A DNA stretch of 29,552 nucleotides from an uncultured Alphaproteobacteria bacterium. Lineage in GTDB: Bacteria > Pseudomonadota > Alphaproteobacteria > RUG11792. The notes under the pieces were generated by a model that worked only from the letters and a program-made list of their open reading frames with translations, was not told the DNA's origin and ran no database searches. The position numbers were made by a program, and so were the translations under genes. The stretch's first letter is position 1, and each line of letters starts with the position of its first letter. This document shows, in pieces, positions 7,276 to 14,934 of this stretch. Location: the NCBI GenBank assembly GCA_958448685.1, contig CAUDEV010000004.1, forward strand, positions 1-29,552, given 5' to 3'.

Positions 7276-8097
7276 ATGCAATTTTCCTTGTATATTATTT
7301 CAACACCAATTGGAAATTTGAAAGATATAACTCAAAGGGCCATAGAAATTTTAGGAGAAGTTGATTATGTTTTATGTGAAGACACGCGTGTTTCATCAAA
7401 ATTATTGCAAAGCCTTGGATTGAAGGTTAAGTTTATAGTATATAATGATCATAATGCCAGTGAAATTATCCCGAATGTATTAAATTTAATCTCAGAAAAA
7501 AATGCTGTGTTTGCTTTAATTTCAGATGCAGGAACGCCCCTTGTTTCGGATCCCGGATATAAGTTAGTTAACGCTTGCATAAAAAATAATATAAAGTATA
7601 CAGTTATCCCAGGGGCTTGCTCTGTTATATCTGCTTTAACCCTTTCAGGATTACCAAGTGATAAATTTTCATTTATCGGATTTGCTGACGTAAAAAAATT
7701 TGAAGAATTTGAAAATGTAAATTCCACTTTAATCTTTTTTGAATCTCCAAACAGAATTCTGAAAACCCTTCAGACTATGAAAGCATATTTTAAAAACCGA
7801 CTTATAGCAGTTGTCAGAGAAATTACGAAAGTATACGAAGAAGTTTTACGAGGAGATATAGATTTTTTAATAGATCATTTTTCCCGAAATTCTCCAAAAG
7901 GTGAATTTGTTATTTTGGTTGCTCCCCCAATTCAGGATGATAATGAAAAGATAAATTCTCTAAAACCTTTAATCAACAATCTTCTCGATAAATTTTCAAA
8001 AAAAGACCTTAGCGATTTGTTATCAAAATGTTTTAAAGTCAGTAAAAATAGTTTGTATAACTTTTTATTAAATTATAAAGGAGAAAAAGATGATTAG
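7276..8097 (+). CDS. rsmI: 16S rRNA 2'-O-methyltransferase (C1402)
   Basis: RsmI uses S-adenosylmethionine to methylate the 2'-OH of C1402 in the decoding centre of 16S rRNA. It has the tetrapyrrole-methylase fold. Signatures in order: TPIGNL.DIT (residues ~10-19), EDTR, SDAGTPLVSDPG (~residues 92-103), PGACS.ISAL, FFESPNRI, REITK.YEE and KGEFV. At 273 residues it is close to the usual 280-290. The start is ATG at 7276; no Shine-Dalgarno is visible, suggesting a short or leaderless mRNA. Its last 8 bases overlap plsC, so the two are probably co-transcribed and translationally coupled. Confidence 0.95.
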   Translation: MQFSLYIISTPIGNLKDITQRAIEILGEVDYVLCEDTRVSSKLLQSLGLKVKFIVYNDHNASEIIPNVLNLISEKNAVFALISDAGTPLVSDPGYKLVNACIKNNIKYTVIPGACSVISALTLSGLPSDKFSFIGFADVKKFEEFENVNSTLIFFESPNRILKTLQTMKAYFKNRLIAVVREITKVYEEVLRGDIDFLIDHFSRNSPKGEFVILVAPPIQDDNEKINSLKPLINNLLDKFSKKDLSDLLSKCFKVSKNSLYNFLLNYKGEKDD

Positions 8098-8773
8098 ATC
8101 AATCCTATTTAATTTCATTTATTGGCCGATTTTCGTGTTATATCTGGTTTTCTTATATCCCATAATATATTTTTCTTCTGCAAAAACCACATTGCATTTG
8201 GCGTATATTCCGGTGACAAAATGGCTGTTTTTTTGCTTAAAACACTTTGCAAAAATAAATTATAAAATTTTGAACAAAAATAAAATTCCTGAAGGGCAAT
8301 TTATAATAGGATGTAATCATCAATCTGCCTGGGAAACTTTTGTATTTTCAATGTTTTTCGATAATTTGGTTCCTGTTGTTAAAAAAGAATTATTAAAAAA
8401 GCCGATTGCGGGAATATACATGAAAAAACTGGAATGTATACCTGTTGACAGAGAATCACCTGTAAAAGCTATAAAGACTTTAATAAAATACTCAAAAGAG
8501 GCATATGCCAAGGGAAAGTCTATATTAATTTTTCCAAATGGAACAAGAGCCTCAGATGAAGAGCATACTGAATACAAAAGTGGAATTTATGCAATCTATC
8601 GATCTTTAGGCATTCCTGTTGTTCCAGCCCATGTTAATTCAGGAAAATATTGGCCAAGAAACTCTTTTAAGAAGAATCCCGGAACAATCATATTGGATTT
8701 TAAGGATCCTATATATCCGGGATTGAGTAAAAATGAATTCTTTAAAGAATTCGAAGAAAAATTATTAAACTAA
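8090..8773 (+). CDS. plsC: 1-acyl-sn-glycerol-3-phosphate acyltransferase
   Basis: A 227-residue membrane-bound acyltransferase of the PlsC family, which makes phosphatidic acid from lysophosphatidic acid at the inner membrane. One or two hydrophobic helices occupy residues ~5-30. The catalytic block is NHQSAWET (H-x4-E, the variant common in proteobacterial PlsC proteins instead of H-x4-D). The substrate block FPNGTR corresponds to FPEGTR, with Asn for Glu, and IPVVPAHVNSG matches the fourth block. GGAGAAAAAG precedes the ATG, which overlaps the end of rsmI by 8 bases. Its stop overlaps tail-to-tail, by 3 bases, the stop of the minus-strand gene 8770-10155. The altered third block is conservative and it is probably active. 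Confidence 0.88.
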   Translation: MIRSILFNFIYWPIFVLYLVFLYPIIYFSSAKTTLHLAYIPVTKWLFFCLKHFAKINYKILNKNKIPEGQFIIGCNHQSAWETFVFSMFFDNLVPVVKKELLKKPIAGIYMKKLECIPVDRESPVKAIKTLIKYSKEAYAKGKSILIFPNGTRASDEEHTEYKSGIYAIYRSLGIPVVPAHVNSGKYWPRNSFKKNPGTIILDFKDPIYPGLSKNEFFKEFEEKLLN

Positions 8774-10155
8774 ATAATCAAACTTCCTTTAACAGTGACA
8801 TTGGATAAATCTTGAGGATTTTTGGCAACGATCATAATCCCTTCTGGAATAACTGCTCCTCCTGCTAATTCCATTCGCTCATAAACTGCATCTCTTGGAA
8901 ACACTGCCTTTTCTCCCTCAAATCTTATCATAGGATTTTGCGGCATGCTATATTCTGAATTATCACCCTTAAATGTTATCTTTCCTTTTCCTCGGAGATC
9001 CAAAGGTGTTTCTCCTTTTATTGAAAAATTTACCACAACATCTTCTCCTTCTTGAATTTCATATTTGGCATCGTCCAACTCATCTGTGACTATATAATAA
9101 CCAGCAGCATTATATTCTGATTTAATTATATTTGGCATAGTGAAAGGAATAGTTAAGTGAACCTCATAAATATCAAAAGAATCATAAGCATTTGGTAATT
9201 TAATGTTTAATTGCGAAAATTCTTCTGATGATAATTTATTAGTCGTGGTTCCTTTTGTTATTTTGTTTCCATCTAAAACCATACCTTCAAGAATTAATAC
9301 AGGAACGAGTATTGTTGCGCTGGTGGCGTTTCTTAAATCAAAATTCTTGCATTTTGTATTATACGGAAGCTTGATCGTTCCTGTAAATGGATTACTGCTA
9401 TTAAATACGCTTGCTGGAATATCAATATCTTCTAGATCAGAGTTAATTAGATCTGACATATCTATTATTCCAGCCCCTATAATCGATGAATTCTCATTCA
9501 AACTAAGCATACGATTTTTTCTAGCATCCTCTTCATCTTGAAGTATTAATTTTGTGTTAGAAAAAACAATATTAGGGCTCGAGCCCTCAGTACAAATATT
9601 TACTTTATTAAGGATAGTCCCTGTTCCAGAAAATACTACAGAAGAATTTAGTCCATACGGATGTACTTCACCTTCATTCATAAAAGTTCCACTCATTGAG
9701 AAATTTATTTTAGTATCATCTCCTTGAGCATAAATTTGACTTCCTTTTAAGCTAATAAAATCCCCGGAACCTGTAAAATTAATTTTTGAACCACTATTAT
9801 ATGCAGCAATCCAAGCTGTTGAATTATTATTAAATGTTCCATTGATCTCAATAGTAATAACAATATTCTCGCTTCTTGCTCTTATGTCCTTTCCAGTTTT
9901 TGTAAGAGTTACTCCCTCAGGAATAATTAACTTTACATTATCAGCTATATTAATATTTCCAGAGTTTGTAAGTCTATAATTGAATCCGGAGTTTAGAGTA
10001 TAAACATTATTATATGTGAAAGTTTCTCCATTAACTATTTCACTTAGGCTTCCTGTTCTGGAAGAATTATTCACAATATCATCCCAACTAGCCAAACTTA
10101 TTTCCTCTCCGTTTACGCTTCCTATCAAAGCTGCGATTAATAATACTTTTTTCAT
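8770..10155 (-). CDS. Exported beta-helix-like protein, leader family member 3
   Basis: A 461-residue protein with signal peptide MKKVLLIAALIGSVNG and probable cleavage before EEIS. No named domain is recognised. Residues ~99-210 show a 22-25-residue pseudo-repeat in which a beta strand of the form KINFTGSG or SVVFSGTG begins each turn, followed by Asn/Gly-rich loops; this suggests a right-handed beta-solenoid. The C-terminal part has further strands and ends KGSLII, without barrel, anchor or sorting motif. It has little sequence similarity to members 1 and 2 beyond composition and style, yet carries a version of the same leader. Start ATG is preceded by TTAAGGAGATTTTT. It is likely a surface or secreted structural protein or adhesin; role unknown. 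Confidence 0.75.
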   Translation of the reverse strand: MKKVLLIAALIGSVNGEEISLASWDDIVNNSSRTGSLSEIVNGETFTYNNVYTLNSGFNYRLTNSGNINIADNVKLIIPEGVTLTKTGKDIRARSENIVITIEINGTFNNNSTAWIAAYNSGSKINFTGSGDFISLKGSQIYAQGDDTKINFSMSGTFMNEGEVHPYGLNSSVVFSGTGTILNKVNICTEGSSPNIVFSNTKLILQDEEDARKNRMLSLNENSSIIGAGIIDMSDLINSDLEDIDIPASVFNSSNPFTGTIKLPYNTKCKNFDLRNATSATILVPVLILEGMVLDGNKITKGTTTNKLSSEEFSQLNIKLPNAYDSFDIYEVHLTIPFTMPNIIKSEYNAAGYYIVTDELDDAKYEIQEGEDVVVNFSIKGETPLDLRGKGKITFKGDNSEYSMPQNPMIRFEGEKAVFPRDAVYERMELAGGAVIPEGIMIVAKNPQDLSNVTVKGSLII

Positions 10156-10250
10156 AAAAATCTCCTTAAATTAGTTGTACTAGGGTTTTATTTCCCTATT
10201 TTCTATTTAAAAAAAGGTAAATTTTCCGTTAACAATACTTAAAAATACTT
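10156..10250 (-). promoter_or_regulatory. Shared 5' leader of exported-protein family, copy 3 (short form)
   Basis: Minus strand: a block containing AAGTATTGTTAAC identical to the other leaders (GTTAAC at 10228-10233), GGAAAATTTACC, a seven-T tract, then a shorter stem-loop TAGGG-N8-CCCTA (10181-10198), 25 bases before the ATG. The downstream TATAACG of the other copies is lost, but the stem is kept with shorter arms and a different loop, which argues that the structure matters. Confidence 0.65.
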
Positions 10251-10267
10251 GAGGGGATACTGGAATT

Positions 10268-10327
10268 GATTCATAATGTCTACCGAAAGTGCTATAGATG
10301 CCCCTGCAGTGTCATCAACTATTTGAA
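10268..10327 (+). repeat. Dispersed 60-base repeat, copy 1
   Basis: Matches the reverse complement of about 22088-22147 at roughly 52 of 60 positions. At every difference this copy carries A or T where the other has G or C, seven of eight being transitions. Both strands of the repeat are open; the plus strand encodes ATG-initiated MSTESA-type peptides of 16-18 residues in both copies. Identity unknown. Confidence 0.6.
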
Positions 10328-10530
10328 AATATTCTATATATATCCCAATTGATTCGATAACGCATTTACAAATTTTTTTATTTTGCGTTTTGATCGAGAA
10401 TCTTCAATATGCTCTAATAGCTCTAAAGTCTCCTAAAATATTAAAATGCTGAGAAAGTAGTATAGAATCTTCGTAAATCAAAGTTTAATAAAGCCATTTG
10501 GATCGTATAAAACGTATATCATTGAAATTA

Positions 10531-10645
10531 TGGAAATGTGGAGCGAATGATCGTATTATTACAGAAGAATTTCTACATAAAACACTGTATACTAAACCTG
10601 CGTTAGGAGACTCTTTTTTATCTCACATCTTTTGAACTAATACAC
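10531..10645 (+). pseudogene. IS481-type transposase remnant, internally deleted
   Basis: GGAAATGTGGAG followed by a segment reading RIITEEFL (after a one-base frameshift) matches 4984-5040 of the other remnant. The match then jumps directly to the 3' end (LYTKPALGDS), omitting about 100 bases. The shared 3' flank continues to TGAACTAATACA. The end of the homology is 15 bases before the rpsU promoter. Non-functional. Confidence 0.65.
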
Positions 10646-10659
10646 AATACCCCTGAAAC

Positions 10660-10688
10660 TTGACATAATTTTGTTTTCATGTTATATT
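10660..10688 (+). promoter_or_regulatory. Strong predicted promoter of rpsU
   Basis: Consensus TTGACA (10660-10665) and TATATT (10683-10688) at exactly 17 bases, the best promoter in the window. It drives rpsU and, through or around the following hairpin, probably valS. Confidence 0.8.
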
Positions 10689-10726
10689 AGAAATATTGAG
10701 AATTATTATGGAAAGGAGGGAAGAAG

Positions 10727-10930
10727 ATGGAAGTTATAGTAAATGACAATAACGTGGATCACGCATTAAGAATTTTGAAAAAGAAAATGCAACGTGAAGG
10801 TGTATATAAAGATATGAAATTACACAGACGTTTCGAAAAACCCTCCGAAAAAAAGGCTCGTAAGAAAGTAGAATCTTTGAGGAGATCAAGAAAACTCAAT
10901 AGAAGACGTTTGTCTGTTGAGGGTTATTAA
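10727..10930 (+). CDS. rpsU: 30S ribosomal protein bS21
   Basis: bS21 (67 residues) is a small basic protein of the 30S platform near the anti-Shine-Dalgarno. The sequence shows the typical pattern: an acidic/neutral start (MEVIVNDNNVDHALRILKKK), the REGV segment, and then a long Arg/Lys-rich helix (KKARKKVESLRRSRKLNRRR). Length matches the family. An exceptionally strong ribosome binding site (AAGGAGGGAAGAAG) lies directly before the ATG. It is followed by a GC-rich hairpin and, 49 bases later, valS. Confidence 0.96.
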   Translation: MEVIVNDNNVDHALRILKKKMQREGVYKDMKLHRRFEKPSEKKARKKVESLRRSRKLNRRRLSVEGY

Positions 10931-10935
10931 TTTCA

Positions 10936-10957
10936 GGCCGCACACGCGGCCTTCTTA
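10936..10957 (+). terminator. Terminator hairpin after rpsU
   Basis: GGCCGC-ACAC-GCGGCC (10936-10951), a 6-bp all-GC stem with a tetraloop, then TTCTT. The short T-tract suggests incomplete termination, with some read-through into valS. Confidence 0.75.
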
Positions 10958-10979
10958 AATTATATGAAGTCAGGTAACA

Positions 10980-13289
10980 ATGAATAACTCAAAAATTTTG
11001 GAAAAAACATATTCTCCAGATCAATTTGAAAAAGATATTTATCAAAACACATTGGATAAATTCTATCCATCAGGTAAATCAGAAAAAACATTTACAATTC
11101 TAATGCCTCCGCCAAATGTTACCGGTTGTCTTCATGTCGGTCATGCTTTGAACTATACAATACAAGATATATTAGTCAGATATCACAGACAAAACGGATT
11201 TGACACACTTTGGCAACCTGGAATGGATCATGCTGGTATTGCAACACAAATGGTTGTTTCAAGAGAACTTGAAGCAAAAGGAATCGATGTAAAAACCTTA
11301 TCAAGAGAAGAATTAATAAAGAAAATCTGGGAATGGAAAGCGGAATCCGGAGGGAAAATTTTTGAACAACAAAAAGCTTTAGGCTGTTCTGTTCCTTGGG
11401 ATTATTCAAGATTTACAATGGATAAAGGCTTCTGCAAAGCTGTCATAGAAGCTTTTGTAAGATTATATAAAGATGGATTGATTTTTAGAGCAAAGCGTTT
11501 AGTTAATTGGGATACGAAATTTAAAACAGCTATCTCAGATCTTGAAATTCAAAATAAGGAGGAAAAAGGAACTCTTTGGCATATAAAATATAAATTGGAA
11601 AATTCTGATGATTTTATAGTAGTTGCAACAACAAGGCCTGAAACTATGTTTGGAGACACAGCCGTTGCTGTTCATCCTAATGATGAAAGATACAAGCATT
11701 TGATTGGGAAAATGGTTGTGATACCATATACAAATCGTTCTATTGAAATCATTGCAGATGAGCATGCGGATATGGAAAAAGGAACAGGATGTGTCAAAAT
11801 AACCCCTGCTCACGATTATGATGATTTTGCTGTTGGAAAACGTCATAATTTGGAAATGATTACGGTAATCGATGAAGATGGGCATATGACACCAGATTAT
11901 GTTCCCGAATTTATCAAAGGCCTATATCTCAAAAAGGCCAGAAAAATTATTTTAGAGAAATTAAGAGAAGATGGTTTACTCATAAGGGAAGAAGAAATAA
12001 TTCATAGTGTTCCATATGGTGATAGATCAGGAACTGTTATAGAACCGCGTTTAACAGATCAATGGTTTGTTGATACGAAAACACTTGCAAAAGAAGCTTT
12101 AAAAGTTGTTGAAGAAAAGAAAGTAAGGTTCTTTCCAGAAAAATGGGAAAATACATATTATGATTGGATGAGAAATATAGAACCATGGTGCATTTCTCGC
12201 CAAATAACTTGGGGGCATCAAATTCCTGCTTGGTATGGTCCAAATGGAGAAATATTTGTTGAAAAAACAGAGGAAGAAGCTATTATTGAAGCAGAAAAAA
12301 ATGGTATTTCAAAGGATCAATTAAAGCGCGAAACTGATGTTTTAGATACCTGGTTTTCTTCAGGATTATGGCCATTTGCAACATTAGGATGGCCTGAAAC
12401 AACCGAAAGATTGAAAAAATACTATCCAACATCAACATTAGTCACAGGATTTGACATTATATTCTTTTGGATCGCAAGAATGATGATGATGAGTTTATAT
12501 TTCATGAAAGAAATTCCTTTTAAAGATATATATATTCATGCTTTAATCAGAGATGAAAAAGGTCAAAAAATGTCAAAATCGAAAGGAAATGTCATAGATC
12601 CTTTAGAACTCAAAGGAGAATTTGGAGCTGATGCATTGAGATTTACCTTAGCTTTCCTTTCTGTTCCAGGAAGAGATGTGAAACTCGGAAAAGATCAGGT
12701 TAAAATTAGTAGGAATTTTATAACAAAAATCTGGAATGCTGCCCGTTTTATTCAGTCCAAAGGCGTTGTATTTAATAAGAATATTTCGGTTATAAAAGTT
12801 ACGAAGAAATTGAATTATTGGCTAATTTCAAAATTGAAAAACCTTCAATATGATATTGATCAAAATATAAAAGAATATCGATTTGATTACATAACACGAA
12901 ACATACAATTTTTCTTGCGAGATATCTTTTGTGATTTCTTTGTTGAAGCTATGAAGTTTCAAGATGATGAAGAAACAAAAGATATTGCAGGAATTGCGTT
13001 TGCTGAGTTCCTGAGAATTTCAAACCCAGTGATTCCATTTGTGACGGACCATTTAGCTCAGGTGCTTGATATACGTGATTCATTTACTTTGAATGGAAAG
13101 CTAGATTTAAGTTCTATCACTATTGATGAAAATGCAGAAAAAGAAGTTGATGATTTTGTTGAATTGATTCATGAGATAAGATCAGAAAAACAAGCAAATG
13201 GAACAGATTCTGAAAAATATCAAGCCCTTCGTGAAAAACTCAATAATTGGCAAGGAGAATTATCAGGTATAATTGGAATAGTTAGGTAA
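10980..13289 (+). CDS. valS: Valyl-tRNA synthetase
   Basis: Class I synthetase that charges tRNA-Val. HIGH motif is HVGH at residues 52-55, preceded by PPPNVTG; KMSKS is at 530-534, followed by KGNVIDP. The CP1 editing domain is present (TTRPETMFGDTAVAVHP; KITPAHDYDDF). NWDTKFKTAISDLE and EPWCISRQITWGHQIPAW mark the bacterial ValS type. At 769 residues it is much shorter than typical bacterial ValS (about 880-950): it stops after the anticodon-binding helical domain, so the C-terminal coiled-coil that contacts the tRNA elbow is missing or reduced. ATG is preceded by AGTCAGGTAACA, a weak ribosome binding site. It lies between rpsU and a hairpin terminator. Its substrate, tRNA-Val, is encoded at 18238-18312. 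Confidence 0.97.
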   Translation: MNNSKILEKTYSPDQFEKDIYQNTLDKFYPSGKSEKTFTILMPPPNVTGCLHVGHALNYTIQDILVRYHRQNGFDTLWQPGMDHAGIATQMVVSRELEAKGIDVKTLSREELIKKIWEWKAESGGKIFEQQKALGCSVPWDYSRFTMDKGFCKAVIEAFVRLYKDGLIFRAKRLVNWDTKFKTAISDLEIQNKEEKGTLWHIKYKLENSDDFIVVATTRPETMFGDTAVAVHPNDERYKHLIGKMVVIPYTNRSIEIIADEHADMEKGTGCVKITPAHDYDDFAVGKRHNLEMITVIDEDGHMTPDYVPEFIKGLYLKKARKIILEKLREDGLLIREEEIIHSVPYGDRSGTVIEPRLTDQWFVDTKTLAKEALKVVEEKKVRFFPEKWENTYYDWMRNIEPWCISRQITWGHQIPAWYGPNGEIFVEKTEEEAIIEAEKNGISKDQLKRETDVLDTWFSSGLWPFATLGWPETTERLKKYYPTSTLVTGFDIIFFWIARMMMMSLYFMKEIPFKDIYIHALIRDEKGQKMSKSKGNVIDPLELKGEFGADALRFTLAFLSVPGRDVKLGKDQVKISRNFITKIWNAARFIQSKGVVFNKNISVIKVTKKLNYWLISKLKNLQYDIDQNIKEYRFDYITRNIQFFLRDIFCDFFVEAMKFQDDEETKDIAGIAFAEFLRISNPVIPFVTDHLAQVLDIRDSFTLNGKLDLSSITIDENAEKEVDDFVELIHEIRSEKQANGTDSEKYQALREKLNNWQGELSGIIGIVR

Positions 13290-13320
13290 GATTGGCATAT
13301 TTTAAATGCCAATCTTGTTT
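13288..13320 (+). terminator. Hairpin terminator after valS
   Basis: AAGATTGGCAT (13288-13298) and ATGCCAATCTT (13306-13316) make a perfect 11-bp stem with a 7-base loop, starting inside the valS stop codon and followed by GTTT. It sits between two convergent genes and could work in both directions, though neither side has a long T-tract. Confidence 0.6.
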
Positions 13321-13323
13321 GGA

Positions 13324-14772
13324 TTATTCTGTAACAGCTCCTTCAACACCATCCCATTCGTTGAAATACCAATAAAGTGCCTTATCGACTCTTGTCGAAC
13401 CAGCCGTCGACATATCCATGAAGTATCCTATGTCATCGTTTCCTTCAAAAATGGTTAAATCAAATATAAAGTCCGTTCCAGTGTAGCTCAGCGTATAACT
13501 CTCATCCGACGAATTATAAGTCATACTAAATACTTGAAAACTAGATCCATCATCATTTGTGATAATGTGAGGTTCGGTTCCCCCTTGATAGTTCGTTTTC
13601 ATCATTTCATCTATTTTACCTGTATATACTAAGTTTGGATGAGTTCGTATGTATTCGGTTATTTCATTCGGGTCCGTCGTTCCTTTCATGCCTTCGTTGG
13701 CGGATATGGTTTTATTCGTTCCGATGTAACTGAATATACCATCGCCGTATTCGATACCTACATAGTATTCGCCAGAGCTAAGTATCGACTCCTCGTGCGT
13801 TAAGTTGTTTTCATTCGAATATTTCTTTATGTTACTTATTACTGCGTTATGATGTATTATTTTCCCATCAATTTCTGAAGTTTCTCCAACATTCCAACTT
13901 GTTATATTTGGATAATTCCAACCATACATAGTAGATCCTAAAATAAGAGAACCTCCGGAAGATAAAATAAATTTTGTTCCCCAATTTATAGTTAATTTAC
14001 CCCCGAATACTGAAATAGATTTCCCAAAACTTATTGGTTGATTGTTTCCTACTATAGTAATTTTCGAATTAGCAGATGCCATATCTGTTTGAAATAAAGA
14101 TTTTGCACCAGAAAATGTTATTTCCGAATCTGAAACATTAACAATTTTTTTGGTAAAATGAGATTGATCTCCCGTGAACTTAAACTTTCCTTTTACCATT
14201 AAAGATTTTGATTCCCGCTCATTTTCGGCAGTTTTTTCATTTGCGATATTCTGAGTAATTGTCAAACTTGAATCACTAGAATTTGTCATTGACATAGAAT
14301 CTGCATCATCTCCAATTAATGCCGCAACATCTGTTGCTCCTAAAGTTTGGAGAACTCCACCTTCTATTAAGTCTATAGTAGCTCCTGTAACTTTCACTCC
14401 TTCTGCGATAGCTATATTTCCTGTTATTTTTCCTAAAGCTTCTGGCGTATAATAATCTCCCTGTAATGTTTCGTCAGAATATTTAATAAAATTAGGGTTT
14501 AATTTCAGCTGATCTTTATAATTAACTACTCTCGCTGTCCCTATGTCATTTTCCATTTTAAAATCTGCAGATTCTCCTTCAGTAGTTGGTCCTTGGATTG
14601 TTGTTGAGTTATAAAGAGTTGTCCCATTCGAAAACACATATGAAGTTCCGTTTTCCAAAGTAACATTAGTCCCTGACTCAAAAGTAGTATCCGATGATAT
14701 TCCAAGTTGGGTTGCGAAACCAGAAGTCACAGCGACCGCACTTGTTAAGATTAATTTTGTAAATTTATTCAT
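13324..14772 (-). CDS. Exported protein of unknown function, leader family member 4
   Basis: A 482-residue protein with signal peptide MNKFTKLILTSAVAVTSGFA, cut before TQLG. No domain is recognised. The first ~290 residues are beta-prone with ESGTNVTLENGTSYVF, LIEGGVLQTLGA, DSEITFSG and NSKITIVG segments, in the style of a beta-helix passenger. The last ~180 residues are different in character, with aromatic-rich segments such as SGEYYVGIEYGDGIFSY and VDKALYWYFNEWDG, and may be a separate globular domain. The DNA for this C-terminal part (about 13324-13860) is richer in CG-containing codons (TCG, GTC, CGA) than the 5' part, which suggests a mosaic gene. The ATG at 14770-14772 was chosen because an in-frame ATG four codons upstream overlaps the Shine-Dalgarno GGAGGA. 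Confidence 0.75.
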   Translation of the reverse strand: MNKFTKLILTSAVAVTSGFATQLGISSDTTFESGTNVTLENGTSYVFSNGTTLYNSTTIQGPTTEGESADFKMENDIGTARVVNYKDQLKLNPNFIKYSDETLQGDYYTPEALGKITGNIAIAEGVKVTGATIDLIEGGVLQTLGATDVAALIGDDADSMSMTNSSDSSLTITQNIANEKTAENERESKSLMVKGKFKFTGDQSHFTKKIVNVSDSEITFSGAKSLFQTDMASANSKITIVGNNQPISFGKSISVFGGKLTINWGTKFILSSGGSLILGSTMYGWNYPNITSWNVGETSEIDGKIIHHNAVISNIKKYSNENNLTHEESILSSGEYYVGIEYGDGIFSYIGTNKTISANEGMKGTTDPNEITEYIRTHPNLVYTGKIDEMMKTNYQGGTEPHIITNDDGSSFQVFSMTYNSSDESYTLSYTGTDFIFDLTIFEGNDDIGYFMDMSTAGSTRVDKALYWYFNEWDGVEGAVTE

Positions 14773-14905
14773 ATTTTCCTCCATAAAAAATTATATTTAC
14801 GTTATAGGAAAGCGTTTTCAAAACTTTTCTTCCCTAAATTCCATTTTAAAAAAAAAGGTTAATTTTCCGTTAACAATACTTAAAAATATTTAAGATATTC
14901 AAAAC
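14773..14905 (-). promoter_or_regulatory. Shared 5' leader of exported-protein family, copy 4
   Basis: Close to copies 1 and 2 base for base: GTTAAC at 14869-14874, a GTTAA-N7-TTAAC dyad, TTAACC with a nine-T tract, and a stem-loop at 14805-14836. One arm position here is changed (TAGGAAAG on the plus strand), giving a G-U pair in the minus-strand RNA rather than breaking the stem. Confidence 0.7.
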
Positions 14906-14934
14906 AAGATAAGGATCTCGAGGCTTTTTTATGT

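Noticed and set aside
9203..9541. Open frame opposite the exported-protein gene (112 codons, plus strand)
   Set aside because: Shadow of the minus-strand gene; no ribosome binding site, no recognisable protein.
10332..10432. Minus-strand frame reading LELLEHIEDSRSKRK, resembling the start of ISAs1-type transposases
   Set aside because: Only about 30 codons with stops on both sides; the likeness does not extend beyond the first 15 residues.
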